Shown: piece after piece, positions 35,524 through 46,553 of the stretch
Layout: the number at the start of each line of letters is the position of its first letter
How positions within the stretch are numbered: position 1 is the first letter of the stretch
Source of the DNA: Zea mays
Lineage: Eukaryota; Streptophyta; Magnoliopsida; Poales; Poaceae
DNA length: 64,000 bases
NCBI RefSeq assembly: GCF_902167145.1
Contig: NC_050097.1
Span: forward strand, 140,765,982-140,829,981
Direction: 5' to 3'
The notes under the pieces: generated by a model
Told to the model about the DNA's origin: nothing
Databases searched by the model: none
The model's input: only the letters and a program-made list of their open reading frames with translations
Position numbers and translations under genes: made by a program

Positions 35524-37505
35524 TGTCATATTTGTCCATCGTGGTTATTAAACATATATTGCAAACATTGAATACGTTAATTTCCATGGTACATCAAATA
35601 ATAAATTCTGAATTTTGTGAAATATTGATTATACTAAAGTAAAAATCTATATCAAATTATTAGTTGGGATACAATATAAAAGGTAAATGGACATTGAACT
35701 GTATAGTTATGTATACAAATTCGATCACAACCATATATATTGATCTTAAGAGACCATATTAATTAATTATTTATTTATTTTATATTTTTTATAAACCAAA
35801 GAACTTTGAGATCTTAATGCGCATGAAGGAGTCAAGGGTAGAGTATATTAGATAAGTCGTATAGGATCTGATCTCTACTCCAACCATCTTACATATAGAT
35901 TAGGGTATTCGTATCTAAGATGATGTCGGTTGAATATACCATATAATCTCTCTGCTTTGCCTATTTATATTAGAACATGCGGGCTCATATCTATTGATGC
36001 AGAGCACCACACACATATCATTACCTCTGTTTGTTTTATATGGTTAGCAGATCTTGATAGGCGAGACACAACGCCATAGTTAAAAACTAGAATTCGTCAC
36101 CCGTGCCTATGGTCCTTCATTTGATCATCGAAATGTTGCCCAAGAACAAACATGCAACCCGGCGAGCTTACATCAAAGAAGTGATAGGAACATGTTAGAA
36201 TCTCTACCACTATAAAGAAGATAATGGGTAGGCTATCATTCCATGTTCTGTCATTCCTTGTTTTCATATTCTCATTCCATGTTCTGTCTTTCCCATCACG
36301 TGGAGCTGGAACCAGCGTCTTCCCCTCCCCTCGCCACACCCACACATGTGTTGCCTGCTGTTGCACGACCCACAACCACCCCTCTCGATCCGCCCGCTCT
36401 CGCCGTCCCCAACCACCCCACTCCCTCCCGCTGCCCTCTCCATGCCACTGCTCTCCGACTCTATCGCGCGCGTGCCCTCCTTATGTTCATTGCGCTCCTC
36501 CACCTCCTACTCTGCCTTGCCCATCCCTTCCCTATGCACTCCGTGTATGCGATCGCCAGCGACCTCAATATGAACATGATTATAAGGGATTTAATAGTTA
36601 CATTATTACTCAAGTAATACACTTATAGTAAAATGTAAATACAAAAAGAGACATATAGAGAGAGGAAGACCTGAAATCAAGCCGAGAAAGCGAATCCTTG
36701 ATAAGTTGGAAGTCAAACATATTCTGCAAGCCAAAACAAACAAATTATTAGTGAAATAAAAACATGGTATTGCTCTGTAAGATTTCACTGCATACCTCCA
36801 ATAGTTCAAGTTAATCTAAAACATGATCTATCACTTCTATGGTGAAATCACCATATAGCTTACAACTCCAATAGCATAACTAATTTATAGAAGATCCAAA
36901 ACATATTTCTCTTTTATTAATTACAACAGATACAACAGGTGTTGACAGTAGACAATTCCTGCAGACAAAATGACGAACATTCAGACAATAACAAGACATG
37001 AAGTATGGGAAATAAAAAGTTTGGTAGATGAATAACATTGGAAAAGCATATTAATTCGATGAAAAGTATGTATCATTTTCAAAGCACAGTATCAACACAA
37101 CAACAACAAATTGCAACACACCTGAACCCAATTAGAAAGGTAGTTCTCATGCTAGAACACTTTCACCTGAACAAAATTACTATTTAAATGTGGTCAACGG
37201 CCCTAAAAACTAGTGCTTCAGCAGAGGAACATATATTTGACATGTAAAATACAGCTTTGTTACCCTTTCCCATGAGCTAGAGGCAATGGATCGCATAATT
37301 GAATACTCGGTTCTGTAGTCCCAGGTCTTGAAGTGTCAACAAGAGAAAGGGAGAGCGTTCTCAAGGTTACCATCATTCTCCTCCAATTGTAGCCATTGTA
37401 GAAAGAAACATCACAGAGTAATGCAGAAAAATAGGAGAACGTTATAATAACTGCACTCATACAACATAACAAAATCAAACATAGTAAACTGCAGCACCAA
37501 CAAAC
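35524..37505. other. Non-coding region with a GC-rich patch at 36290-36560
   Basis: AT-rich DNA. A Pro/Ser/His-rich patch (36290-36560) is open in several frames on both strands with no recognisable protein, which suggests base composition, not a gene. The rest shows nothing I can support. Confidence 0.4.
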
Positions 37506-37965
37506 CATGAGATCATCTGAAAGTTCTCTGTAATGGCCCAATTTATTTCTGAAATACCTCAGAAGATTATGAGGTCAGTTTCACTGGTTTTCTCAATTCT
37601 ATCACTAGTATCCCTTAAAAACAAAAGGCGCAATTCAGGGCTCCAATAGAGTGGATGGTGCATGACATATACTGTCATCGGTCTGTTAGCATTAGAAAGA
37701 GTCAATTCAGTAAAACAAGAAGACACACATAACTTATGAAAATAATAGAATTTAGGCTACATAGGACCTTAGTTTTTACCTTGCCTCTGGGTTTGGTTGT
37801 AACAAATGAGATATAAGATGGACTGCTTCTGGTATGTAGTCCACCATAAAGAGATCAAAGCGATTGTTTGCAATGTTCACATCCCATTCATAGTACTCAC
37901 AAAACGGATGCTTGCCTTTAGTGATACAATAGAAAACATGGCAGCCCAAACTATACTGATACATA
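37506..37965 (-). pseudogene. IRE1: Fragment of IRE1 (ER stress sensor kinase/RNase), internally deleted
   Basis: On the minus strand, exon 37965-37780 encodes SLGCHVFYCITKGKHPF, EYYEWDVNIANNRFDLF and YIPEAVHLISHLLQPNPEAR, then the donor AG|GTAAAA. The next exon starts at 37682 after CTAACAG and encodes HHPLYWSPELRLLFLRDTSD, RIEKTSETDLI. After a deletion of about 45 codons and a frame change it reads LLRYFRNKLGHYRELSDDLM, part of the KEN RNase domain. This is the kinase C-lobe to RNase junction of plant IRE1. Introns are kept, so it is not a processed copy. The N-terminal sensor, most of the kinase and the RNase end are absent. Confidence 0.85.
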
Positions 37966-38843
37966 TGTACTACAATGTTCACATCACATTCATAGTTCCC
38001 AGCTGTTTATTTATTTAGCATTCAACAGCTGAATAGCACTATACTGATACATATGTACTGTCTTGAGTATGTCTTTCTAGCATTGAATTGTAAAAAATCG
38101 AAAGGAGTCAATAGCCCACTTTCCCATCCACCCATCGTATGAGTTTTCCCTATTTCTAGATTGAAAAAGATGAACCAAATTTGAAAACCATGTATAACCA
38201 CATTGGAATGGCTGTTGTTAACTGAAGTTTGTACTTGTATTGAGTTTATTTCTCTATTGTTGTCTATATTACTATTTTTTCTATAATAATACCCACTTGG
38301 AGAATTTTGTTAAGAAAAATAGTACGTGATCCTATCAACTGTCTTACTTTGTACTTGTGTTGTATTGAGTTTATTTCCCTATGGTTGTCTATATTATTGT
38401 TTTTATGGAACAATACTCACTTGGAGAATTTTATTAAGCAAAATAGTAAGTGGTCATGTCTACTGTCTTTCCTGCATTGGAGAAAATATAATGGTAACAA
38501 AAGATACATTCTATTGGTACTATCCCTACAAAAGAAATTAAAACATATGTATCCTAGTATTGTATTAGCAAGTTCAAACAAAACGAAATGGGAGGAAGGG
38601 AATTGAGACGAGATCCACACATACCTAGAGGTTGGAGTTGCCACTATCTCCGATGTCAGCAGGAATCGATGTCACCGCCGTGGTGCACTAAAACCCGAAC
38701 AAAGGGAAGTGCATGAGAAGAAGGGGATGGAGAGCGGTGCTGTCGCATGATCTACCCCACAACACCGTCGACTCAACTGAAGGCCATGACGTCCAACTCG
38801 GTCCCCATTCTTCGACCAACGATAACCCCTCCTCGCTCTCGTC
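37966..38843. other. Non-coding with small tandem duplications
   Basis: About 110 bp is duplicated in tandem (38228-38343 and 38349-38466; shared TTGTCTATATTA, CACTTGGAGAATTTT, AAGCAAAATAGTA-like stretches). A smaller duplication (TACTGATACATATGTACT) is at 37955 and 38042. No gene seen up to the CACTA end at 38844. Confidence 0.6.
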
Positions 38844-39200
38844 CACTAGTACACAGAAGCTCTATAGTGGCGGTTCTAAACATATTTACACTGGCGTTTT
38901 TCAGTACCGCCAGTGCTAGGGGTCAGTGGAAATCAGCATTTCCACTGGCGGTTATTTTGGAACCGCCAGTGAAAAGTGCATTTTCACTGGCGGTTTTCTT
39001 AACGAACCGCCAGTGAAAAGTGCATTTCCACTGGCGGCTGAATAAAGAAAACCGCCAGTGGAAATGCATTTCCACTGGCGGCTGAATAAAGAAAACCGCC
39101 AGTGGAAATGCATTTACACTGGCGGTTTTATAAAGCAAACCGCCAGTGGAAATGCACTTTTCACTGGCGGTTTTCTTTATAAAACCGCCAGTGGAAGTTT
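38844..39200. repeat. Left terminal and subterminal hairpin array of the CACTA element
   Basis: After the CACTA end come repeated blocks of TTTCCACTGGCGGTT alternating with their reverse complements (AACCGCCAGTGGAAA), each pair separated by about 10-20 bp and able to form hairpins. In En/Spm-type elements such subterminal repeats bind the TNPA protein. A TA-rich run (39236-39290) follows. Confidence 0.85.
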
Positions 39201-39408
39201 TCCCGCCTTTTTTCAAAATTTCAAACAATACTGAATTATATATATATTTATTTACACACACACAAACATATATATATATATATATCTATATTGATATTGA
39301 AAGCAACATGAAATTAAATTCTATCATACATTTATATACATCAAAGTATTCTGTTTACAACCATATATGCTTCATGCATTCTATACATCATAAGTTTTCA
39401 CCTAAGCT

Positions 39409-42400
39409 CTAATAACTATCTCGGCTAAGAGATAATCTACTAATTTCTGTTAGTATTCTGAACTCTGGCAAAGCTAATGTCCCGGAAGCATCGTGATATT
39501 TTCCTTCTGCGGGAATGACCTCTTTCAATATGAATGTGCAGAGGTCCTCGACTATGCCATACAATGCAGCTTCGGTCAAGTTCTCCGGGTTTCCTCGTTG
39601 AAATTGCTGTAAAGGAATTTTATAAACATCATCTATTTATACTCAATAATAACACATTTGCATCTTTAATGACATAAATACATACTTAACTATTACTAAT
39701 AATACCTTGTCAGGGTTCGTGATGTATCGTCCGTTCACTCTCATGAACTCGCACGCATAGAATCCACATAGGACCGATCCTTGTGGTTGCTTGTGGCACT
39801 ACATAACGGGAGATTGGTTATTTAGTTGCAACATTGTGTATGATATGTATTCATAAAATCACATACTTACCGGCCAGTGATGATGGATGTCTAGTGGCAC
39901 GAGTTTTTTCGACAGGTCGTACTTTCCACCTCTCATCTTATAGAATCTATAAGCACTGTGATCTCAAATAGAATCACCATGTTATTCTCAAATTTTAATC
40001 GATAAAAGTATGCATGCATAGAAAAGGCTTACAGCTCTAAGATGCTGAGGAATGTTGCATATGTCGAAGGGTCGAAGTTCAAGGAGTCGAGCACCAGCAC
40101 CTTTCCAACCTTAGGATAAATGAGGAAGCATATCCAGTGGTCCCTGTACGAATCAAATTTGTGATGCATGTGTATTGAAATTATTAATTTTATTTATGCA
40201 AAATCACACTTACTTAAAGTTGTACGGGGCCATTATGGCTTCCCTGTCTTGAAATTGAAGCATTGCATGTCCTATGTATGTGGCGTATCGAGCTTCAAAA
40301 TCCTTCTTCATTTCCTTTATACGCTTCTCAACTTCTTCGTCCGTCTTTCCCCTTATTTCATCGTTGTCTTTCCCGATTCTAAAAGTGTGGCTTTCCTCGG
40401 ATATAAGTATTGGGTTGAGATACCCAACCCTTTTACTGGCACTAGCATTGGGCTTGGTACCGTAAAGAATCTCCTGCTGATCATGTTGCATTCTGCAAGT
40501 CACACGTGCATGTCAGATATTGAAATTTTATACAGCTCACTAATAATAACACACATATGTGGAAGTATGAGCGACACTTACAATGCAAACATCGTTACAA
40601 GTTGCACGTCGAGTCTCTGAAGGTTCATCATTAACCACATGTCCTCGAATGTAACAACGGCCTTTTGGTTCGAACCAATAAAAGCATGGTCTGGTATATG
40701 CACACTGATGGTGTCGATGCCAACCGATGATGCCCGCATGTACCAGTCATGCAACCTTTTAACACCAGCCGGGACCTTTCTTAGTTTGTCAAGAGGTAGC
40801 AGAGGTCTGCCCGGCACATATTTTTTAGGCACGTTTTTGTAATCTGCCTTAGTTGGCTTCTTTATCTTTGCGGCCGTTGCCTCAGCCTTTTTTGCAGACT
40901 CCTCGTGCTCGGCCAAATCAACAGTTTGTGACGTGAGGCTCCATCCAATCCCTTTCAAAAACCTAACTGTGCCAGCAGTAGTAGCTTTACTCTTCTTTTT
41001 CTGATACGGGGACACCAATTTTGGTATAGGAAGTTTAGATTTCTTTGATGGCCGTGGATCGTTTGATGGCTGTGGAGAAGGTGGATCCCTTGATGGTGGC
41101 GTAGACAGTGGGTCACCAAGAGGATGGGGAGGAGAAGGTGGTGGAGCCCTGAATGGTGATGCTTGTGGCGGAGACGGTGGGTCAGAAAAAGGATGAGGAG
41201 CAGCATGTGAAGTTTGAGGAGGTGAGGATGGATGTACAATAGGAACAACAATTTGAGAAGGCGGAGACGGTTGGGCCTGCGACGCCTGCGACGAATTCGA
41301 CAAATCAAGCAATTCGACATCCCTTCGAGGCCAAAGGATAAAATTCTTAATAGCTTGTCCAAGTTTCTCGATATCTTCGGGCCCAGGGATGTCTAGCATG
41401 TCGTCCTCGTATCCTTGGACGACCGTCGTCACTTCTACTTTGCAATAATCATATGGAATATCGTTTCCATGGTACTTGCGTCCTGGGATCGCAAGGCCTG
41501 TGGCTACTATCTTTGTACGTTTATTGTTAATACCATATCTTATAACCAGTGTGCACGCCACAGGCCTTGTGATGTCATCAACTGGATAACGGTCCTTATT
41601 TCCCGTTGAAGCAACAGAGCTTGGTAATGTCGTACAATCTGTGGAAGCCGGCGGTTGAGCTGCTGGAATTATTTGTATCTGTGGAGTGGTCATCTGTTGA
41701 ACAGACATCGCACTCGCCAACTGTTGCATCAATTCTGGAGGAGGATTCGATAGCATTTGAGACATCATGGCTTTGAACTCTTTCTTGGCCTCCTCCTTAA
41801 AATAATCCGCGATCTCTTCCTTGTATCGATCACGTTTCTTGTACAGACCTTCCCACTGTGGTCCGAATCCTTCCTTCCATCCTTCCTTAGACGAGATTCC
41901 TCGTACACGACCAGGATGCTCAGGGTTACCGAGACCAGCCGTTAGGATGTCTCTTTCCCTTTGTGGCTTAAAAGTTCCTTCGCTCTGCTTAGCTGCCATT
42001 GTATATATGTTTTTTGCCGCTTCTTCGACAATGGGATCATCAAAAGATACACCGGTCTCGGTTTCCCTTGGTTTTCTAGCACGGAGCCAATTTGCCGCCC
42101 TTTCACCAAGTTGCTCGGACAGCGTCGGCAACCCTGCAGCCTTCTTCTCGGCGTCTTCTTGTGTCCATTTAGGAACCTGACGCTTGTAACCACCTGTGCC
42201 TAGGTGGTGGCGGTACTTGTTCTTCTTTGATAGTTCTGAATTTGCCTCACTTAGAGATATGAAATCAGGGCTGCTCCTCTGCTCTAGAAATACTGCCCAC
42301 TGACCTGCTGAGATTTTATATTTTTTGGTCGGGTCCAGACCTTTCTTTGCAAACTTTGTGTTCATCTCAGACCTCCAGTTTCGGAAATTTATTGCAAGCT

Positions 42401-43076
42401 GCTTCATCGTGTATTCCTTCACGAGTTCTTCTGAACCCCGAGGCAGAACGAACCTCATTAATAGCTTATTCCATATTTGATTCTTGACATCATCTGACAC
42501 ATCTCTCCACTGTCGTATTGTTATGTCAAGATTATCTCTAACTAAAAACCCAAGTGCATTCCGAAACTTAGGTAGTGCCTCTTCTGGAGCTAGGGGCTGA
42601 CCTTTCGGGCTCACGTCTGAGATTTTGTATGTTTTGTCGGGAAATTTGTTCAGCCCCCTGTCACCTCTTTTTCGATCGCTCTGCTTCCTTTTCCTTGATG
42701 TCTCGGTTGTTGTCTTGGTCTGTTCCGGTGCGTCTTGGGTCGGCTCTGGTACGTCTTCGTATCGTGCCACGGCTTCTTCGAGTATCGCACGAAATTCAGA
42801 CACGACCTCCTATTCATGTAATAAAATGCACAAGAGATCATGCATGTGAAATCAGTAGGGTACACATACGAAGCTAAAGATGCGTACTTTTACCTCAGCT
42901 TCTCGTGGATCATAAGTAGGGTCACGTTGCAACTCACGGAGAGCGGCCCTATCTATGCTAGTGGTAGGAAAAGGGTCGCTAGGCGATTCATATCCTTCAC
43001 TGCTAGATTGTTCTTGAGCAACACTCTTGTCCATGTGCTCGGGCACTAATCCTTGGTCCTTGATCGGAGAACTCAT
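39409..43076 (-). CDS. TNPA-like protein fused to a ULP1 (C48) SUMO-protease-like domain, 1,058 aa, seven exons
   Basis: Exons on the minus strand: 43076-42894, 42809-40582, 40492-40214, 40143-40033, 39955-39871, 39798-39706, 39606-39409. All introns have GT-AG ends and the frame stays open to the TAG at 39411-39409. The N-terminal region is acidic, then basic ([17 protein letters not shown]), then the plant Transposase_24 (Ptta/En-Spm) region ([39 protein letters not shown]) and a Pro-rich linker (about residues 560-610). The C-terminal ULP1 domain has His in [10 protein letters not shown], Asp in [11 protein letters not shown], Gln in CHKQPQGS and Cys in [11 protein letters not shown], so the catalytic set is complete. 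ULP1 enzymes remove SUMO. CACTA and Mutator elements of plants are known to carry ULP1-like genes. Start chosen at the ATG giving [10 protein letters not shown]. Confidence 0.85.
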
Positions 43077-43197
43077 TGAGCTATATATATACAAATACAT
43101 AAGCAATAATTAAATACATATTAACACATATTAACGTAAGCAATAATTAAATTCATCTTAACAAATAGTATAATTAAATACATCCTCGCGGGCACTA

Positions 43198-43561
43198 AAC
43201 CCTTAACCCTAACCCTAACCCAAAACCCTAACCCTAACCCTAATCCTAACCCAAAACCCGAACCCTTAACCCTAACCCTAACCCTAACCCTAACTCTAAC
43301 CCTGACCCACAACCCTAACCCTAACCCTAACCCTAACCCTAACCCTAACCCTAACCCTAACCCAAAACCCGAACCCTTAACCCAAAACCCGAACCCTTAA
43401 CCCTAACCCTAACCCTAACCCTAACTCTAACCCTAACCCTAACCCTAACCCTAAACCCTTAACCCTAACCCTAACCCAAAACCCGAACCCTTAACCCAAA
43501 ACCCGAACCCTTAACCCTAACCCTAACCCTAACCCTAACACCCTGACCCAAAACCCTAACC

Positions 43562-43599
<38 letters not shown>

Positions 43600-43730
43600 A
43601 AAACCCGAACCCTTAACCCAAAACCCGAACCCTTAACCCTAACCCTAACCCTAACCCTAACCCTTAACCCTAACTATAACCCTTAACCCTAACCTTAACC
43701 CTAACCATAACCCTAAACCCTAACCATATA
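43198..43730. repeat. Telomere-like (CCCTAA)n tract, degenerate
   Basis: About 530 bp of mostly 6-bp CCCTAA units, with variant units CCCAAAACCCGAACCCTTAA spread regularly in it. The plant telomere unit is the 7-bp CCCTAAA, so this is the vertebrate-type 6-mer spacing with some 7-mers. It lies inside the CACTA element, about 120 bp upstream of the start codon of the TNPA-ULP1 gene, and is flanked by element sequence on both sides. Confidence 0.95.
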
Positions 43731-43734
43731 GTAT

Positions 43735-44480
43735 CGTATAGTCGTATAGTATCGTGTAGGACGGGGAGAGAGTCGCATAGGACGTATAGAGAGAGGGAGA
43801 GTCGTATAGGACGAGGATAGGGAGAGAGGGAGAGTCGCATAGGACGTATAGAGAGGGAGAGAGGGAGAGTCGTACGGAAATTATCGAGTTCAGGTCGAAT
43901 TCGGATCGGATCGGATACGTATATTATCGAGTTGTGACGGATAAAATTACAATGTATATATTCAACATACATTTGAACACATATGAATTCAACATACATT
44001 TGAACACATAAAATTACAATGTATAAAATTCCTCTCTCTCTCTCACCCTCCTCTCCCTCTCTCACCCTCCTCTCCCTCCCTCTATCTCTCTCACCATACA
44101 TTTCAACATACATTTCAACATACATTTGAACACATAAAATTACAATGTATAAAATTCCTCTCTCTCTCTCACCCTCCTCTCCCTCTCTCACCCTCCTCTC
44201 CCTCCCTCTATCTCTCTCACCATACATTTCAACATACATTTCAACATACATTTGAACACATATGAATTCAGCATACATTTGAACACATAAAATTACAATG
44301 TATAAAATTCCTCTCTCTCTCTCACCCTCCTCTCCCTCCCTCTATCTCTCTCCCTCTCTCTTCCTCTCTCTTCCTCCCTCTCGGCGGCGGGCGGCGCGTG
44401 CGCCCTCCTCTCTCCTCCCTCTCCCTCTCCCTCCTCTCTCTTCCCTCTCCCTCTCCTTCATCTCTCTTCCTCCCTCTCGG
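43735..44480. repeat. Short-period repeats in the leader of the TNPA-ULP1 gene
   Basis: First, repeats of GAGAGTCGTATAGGACG and relatives (43740-43875). Then about two and a half copies of a roughly 130 bp unit combining CATACATTTGAACACATAAAATTAC with CT-rich runs (43960-44335). Then CT-rich and GC-rich low-complexity DNA (44330-44480). Probably transcribed leader/intron sequence of the minus-strand gene; no coding content. Confidence 0.8.
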
Positions 44481-44739
44481 CGGCGGCGCGTGCCCTAGGT
44501 TTTACTAAAACGCGGCGGCGGCGGCGGCCCGGCGCGGTAGTACGGCGGCGGTACAGATTAGGGGAAAGAGAAAAAACCTGGAGACGACGGTGCGCGGGCG
44601 GGAATGGCGGCGTGGGGACGGGCGCGGGGACGATCGCCGGCGAAAACCCTCGGGGTCGAAATCCAGCAGCCTGACGGCGTCGTCTTCAAGTGAAAGGGCG
44701 CCAGGGACTTGTAAAAATTTTCGGCTCCCGCGCGCCACC

Positions 44740-44747
44740 TTTATATA
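44740..44747 (-). promoter_or_regulatory. TATA box likely driving the TNPA-ULP1 gene
   Basis: Minus-strand TATATAAA in the context GGCGCCTATATAAAGGTGGCG, directly downstream (in gene sense) of an internal hairpin array of TGGCGGTT motifs. It lies about 1.66 kb upstream of the start codon; the leader has a donor-like CTCCAG|GTTTTTT near 44578, so an intron in the leader is likely. Confidence 0.6.
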
Positions 44748-44749
44748 GG

Positions 44750-44970
44750 CGCCATTTCTACTGGCGGTTGATAACGAGAACCGCCAGTAGAAATGGTTTC
44801 CACAGACTGTAGAAGCCATTTCTACTGGCGGTTGACAACGAGAACCGCCAGTAGAAACCATTTCTACTGGCGGTTGTCATAGAGAACCGCCAGTAGAAAT
44901 GGCTTCCACAGACTGTAGAAGCCATTTCTACTGGCGGTTCTATATGACAACCGCCAGTAGAAATTGTTTT
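44750..44970. repeat. Internal array of TTTCTACTGGCGGTT hairpins
   Basis: Four inverted-repeat pairs of TTTCTACTGGCGGTT and AACCGCCAGTAGAAA with a spacer CCACAGACTGTAGAAGCC. They differ from the terminal arrays by one base (CTACTGG versus CCACTGG). The last two units are repeated at 45665-45760. Confidence 0.9.
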
Positions 44971-45664
44971 TTGTTATTATTTAACATAGTTTTTTATATA
45001 TTGTTTAGTATACTTTTTATATATTTAATTAGTATAGTTTTTATATATTAAGTATACTCTCTCCTCTATCTCTCCTCTATCTCTCCTCTCTCTCCTCTAT
45101 CTCTCTCTCTCCTCTATCTCTCCTCTATCTCTCCTCTCTCTCCTCTATCTCTTCCCTCTCTCTCTCTCTCTCTCCTCTATCTCTCCTCTCTCTCTCTCTC
45201 TCCTCTTTATCACAAAATGCTGTGGGCACCTCTAGAGTTCAATGAGAAGTAGAGTATATAATACCTGTGGAGATGATCGATAAAGCCTGATACGACATTC
45301 AGACATGTCGCCGATCAGATAGCCTGCCTGGTGAGACGACAACAAAATGCAACTTCTTTGATTGACTCGATTGATCAAAGAAGACTTCGACTTCTGCGCT
45401 CCAGTGCTGCTGCAGCAGTACACTTTCCCCCGCCGGAGTAGTCGAGGCTCAACTCAAGAGAACTAGAGAAGGCTCCAATCCTAGGGCTAGGAAGCAGAAA
45501 CCGCCGAAGGTACCGGAGTATATAATACGTCGGAAACGGCTGACGGGCAGGCCTGCGCGGCCTCCTCGGCTCCTCCACTCAGTGAGAGCATTCAATTGCA
45601 GTGTTTAAATCCTATGTAGTCTCCTTGCTTCGCGTATCTTCGTCTTCACTCCCACTGTATGAAT
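44871..45664. repeat. Tandem duplication unit 1 (794 bp)
   Basis: Runs from CGGTTGTCATAGAG to CACTGTATGAAT and is followed directly by unit 2. Contains part of the hairpin array, AT-rich DNA, a long CT-rich microsatellite (45055-45210), then sequence with TATA-like GTATATAATAC motifs (about 45254 and 45518) on the plus strand. Short minus-strand frames inside are repeated almost unchanged in unit 2. Confidence 0.95.
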
Positions 45665-46439
45665 CGGTTGTCATAGAGAACCGCCAGTAGAAATGGCTTC
45701 CACAGACTGTAGAAGCCATTTCTACTGGCGGTTCTATATGACAACCGCCAGTAGAAATTGTTTTTTGTTATTATTTAACATAGTTTTTTATATATTGTTT
45801 AGTATACTTTTTATATATTTAATTAGTATAGTTTTTATATATTAAGTATACTCTCTCCTCTATCTCTCCTCTATCTCTCCTCTCTCTCCTCTATCTCTCT
45901 CTCTCCTCTATCTCTCCTCTATCTCTCCTCTATCTCTTCCCTCTCTCTCTCTCCTCTATCTCTCCTCTCTCTCTCTCCTCTTTATCACAAAATGCTGTGG
46001 GCACCTCTAGAGTTCAATGAGAAGTAGAGTATATAATACCTGTGGAGATGATCGATAAAGCCTGATACGACATTCAGACATGTCGCCGATCAGATAGCCT
46101 GCCTGGTGAGACGACAACAAAATGCAACTTCTTTGATTGACTCGATTGATCAAAGAAGACTTCGACTTCTGCGCTCCAGTGCTGCTGCAGCAGTACACTT
46201 TCCCCCGCCGGAGTAGTCGAGGCTCAACTCAAGAGAACTAGAGAAGGCTCCAATCCTAGGGCTAGGAAGCAGAAACCGCCGAAGGTGCCGGAGTATATAA
46301 TACGTCGGAAACGGCTGACGGGCAGGCCTGCGCGGCCTCCTCGGCTCCTCCACTCAGTGAGAGCATTCAATTGCAGTGTTTAAATCCTATGTAGTCTCCT
46401 TGCTTCGCGTATCTTTGTCTTCACTCCCACTGTATGAAT
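45665..46439. repeat. Tandem duplication unit 2 (775 bp)
   Basis: Nearly identical to unit 1; the main difference is a shorter CT microsatellite. The GTATATAATAC motifs recur at about 46030 and 46293. A short, more diverged third copy of the last 50 bp follows at 46440. Confidence 0.95.
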
Positions 46440-46553
46440 TAAATCCTATGTTGTCTCTTGGCTTTGCGTCTCTCGTCACCGTTGGAGATGGTTGTTTCTT
46501 ACTGCCTGATATATATTAGTCGAATAATCTTCTCTGCTTTTATTTACCTTTCT

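Noticed and set aside
36224..36628. Pro/Ser/His-rich open frames of up to 134 codons
   Set aside because: Open in several frames on both strands, low complexity, no splice or domain evidence.
38865..39200. Regularly spaced repeats resembling a CRISPR array (also at 44750-44970 and 51090-51395)
   Set aside because: The repeats alternate in orientation, form hairpins, have no unique spacers of constant length, and sit at CACTA ends in a plant genome. They are subterminal transposon repeats.
43121..43312. Minus-strand frame encoding repeated Val-Arg and Gly-Leu
   Set aside because: It is only the translation of the telomere-like repeats.
43198..43730. A real chromosome end or a vertebrate contaminant because of CCCTAA repeats
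   Set aside because: Both sides are CACTA element sequence with its genes and arrays, and the units are degenerate. It is an internal repeat, not a telomere and not foreign DNA.
44505..44861. Minus-strand 118-codon frame including an Arg-rich C-terminus
   Set aside because: It starts in the hairpin array upstream of the TATA box and has no ATG after it; more likely leader sequence of the TNPA-ULP1 transcript.
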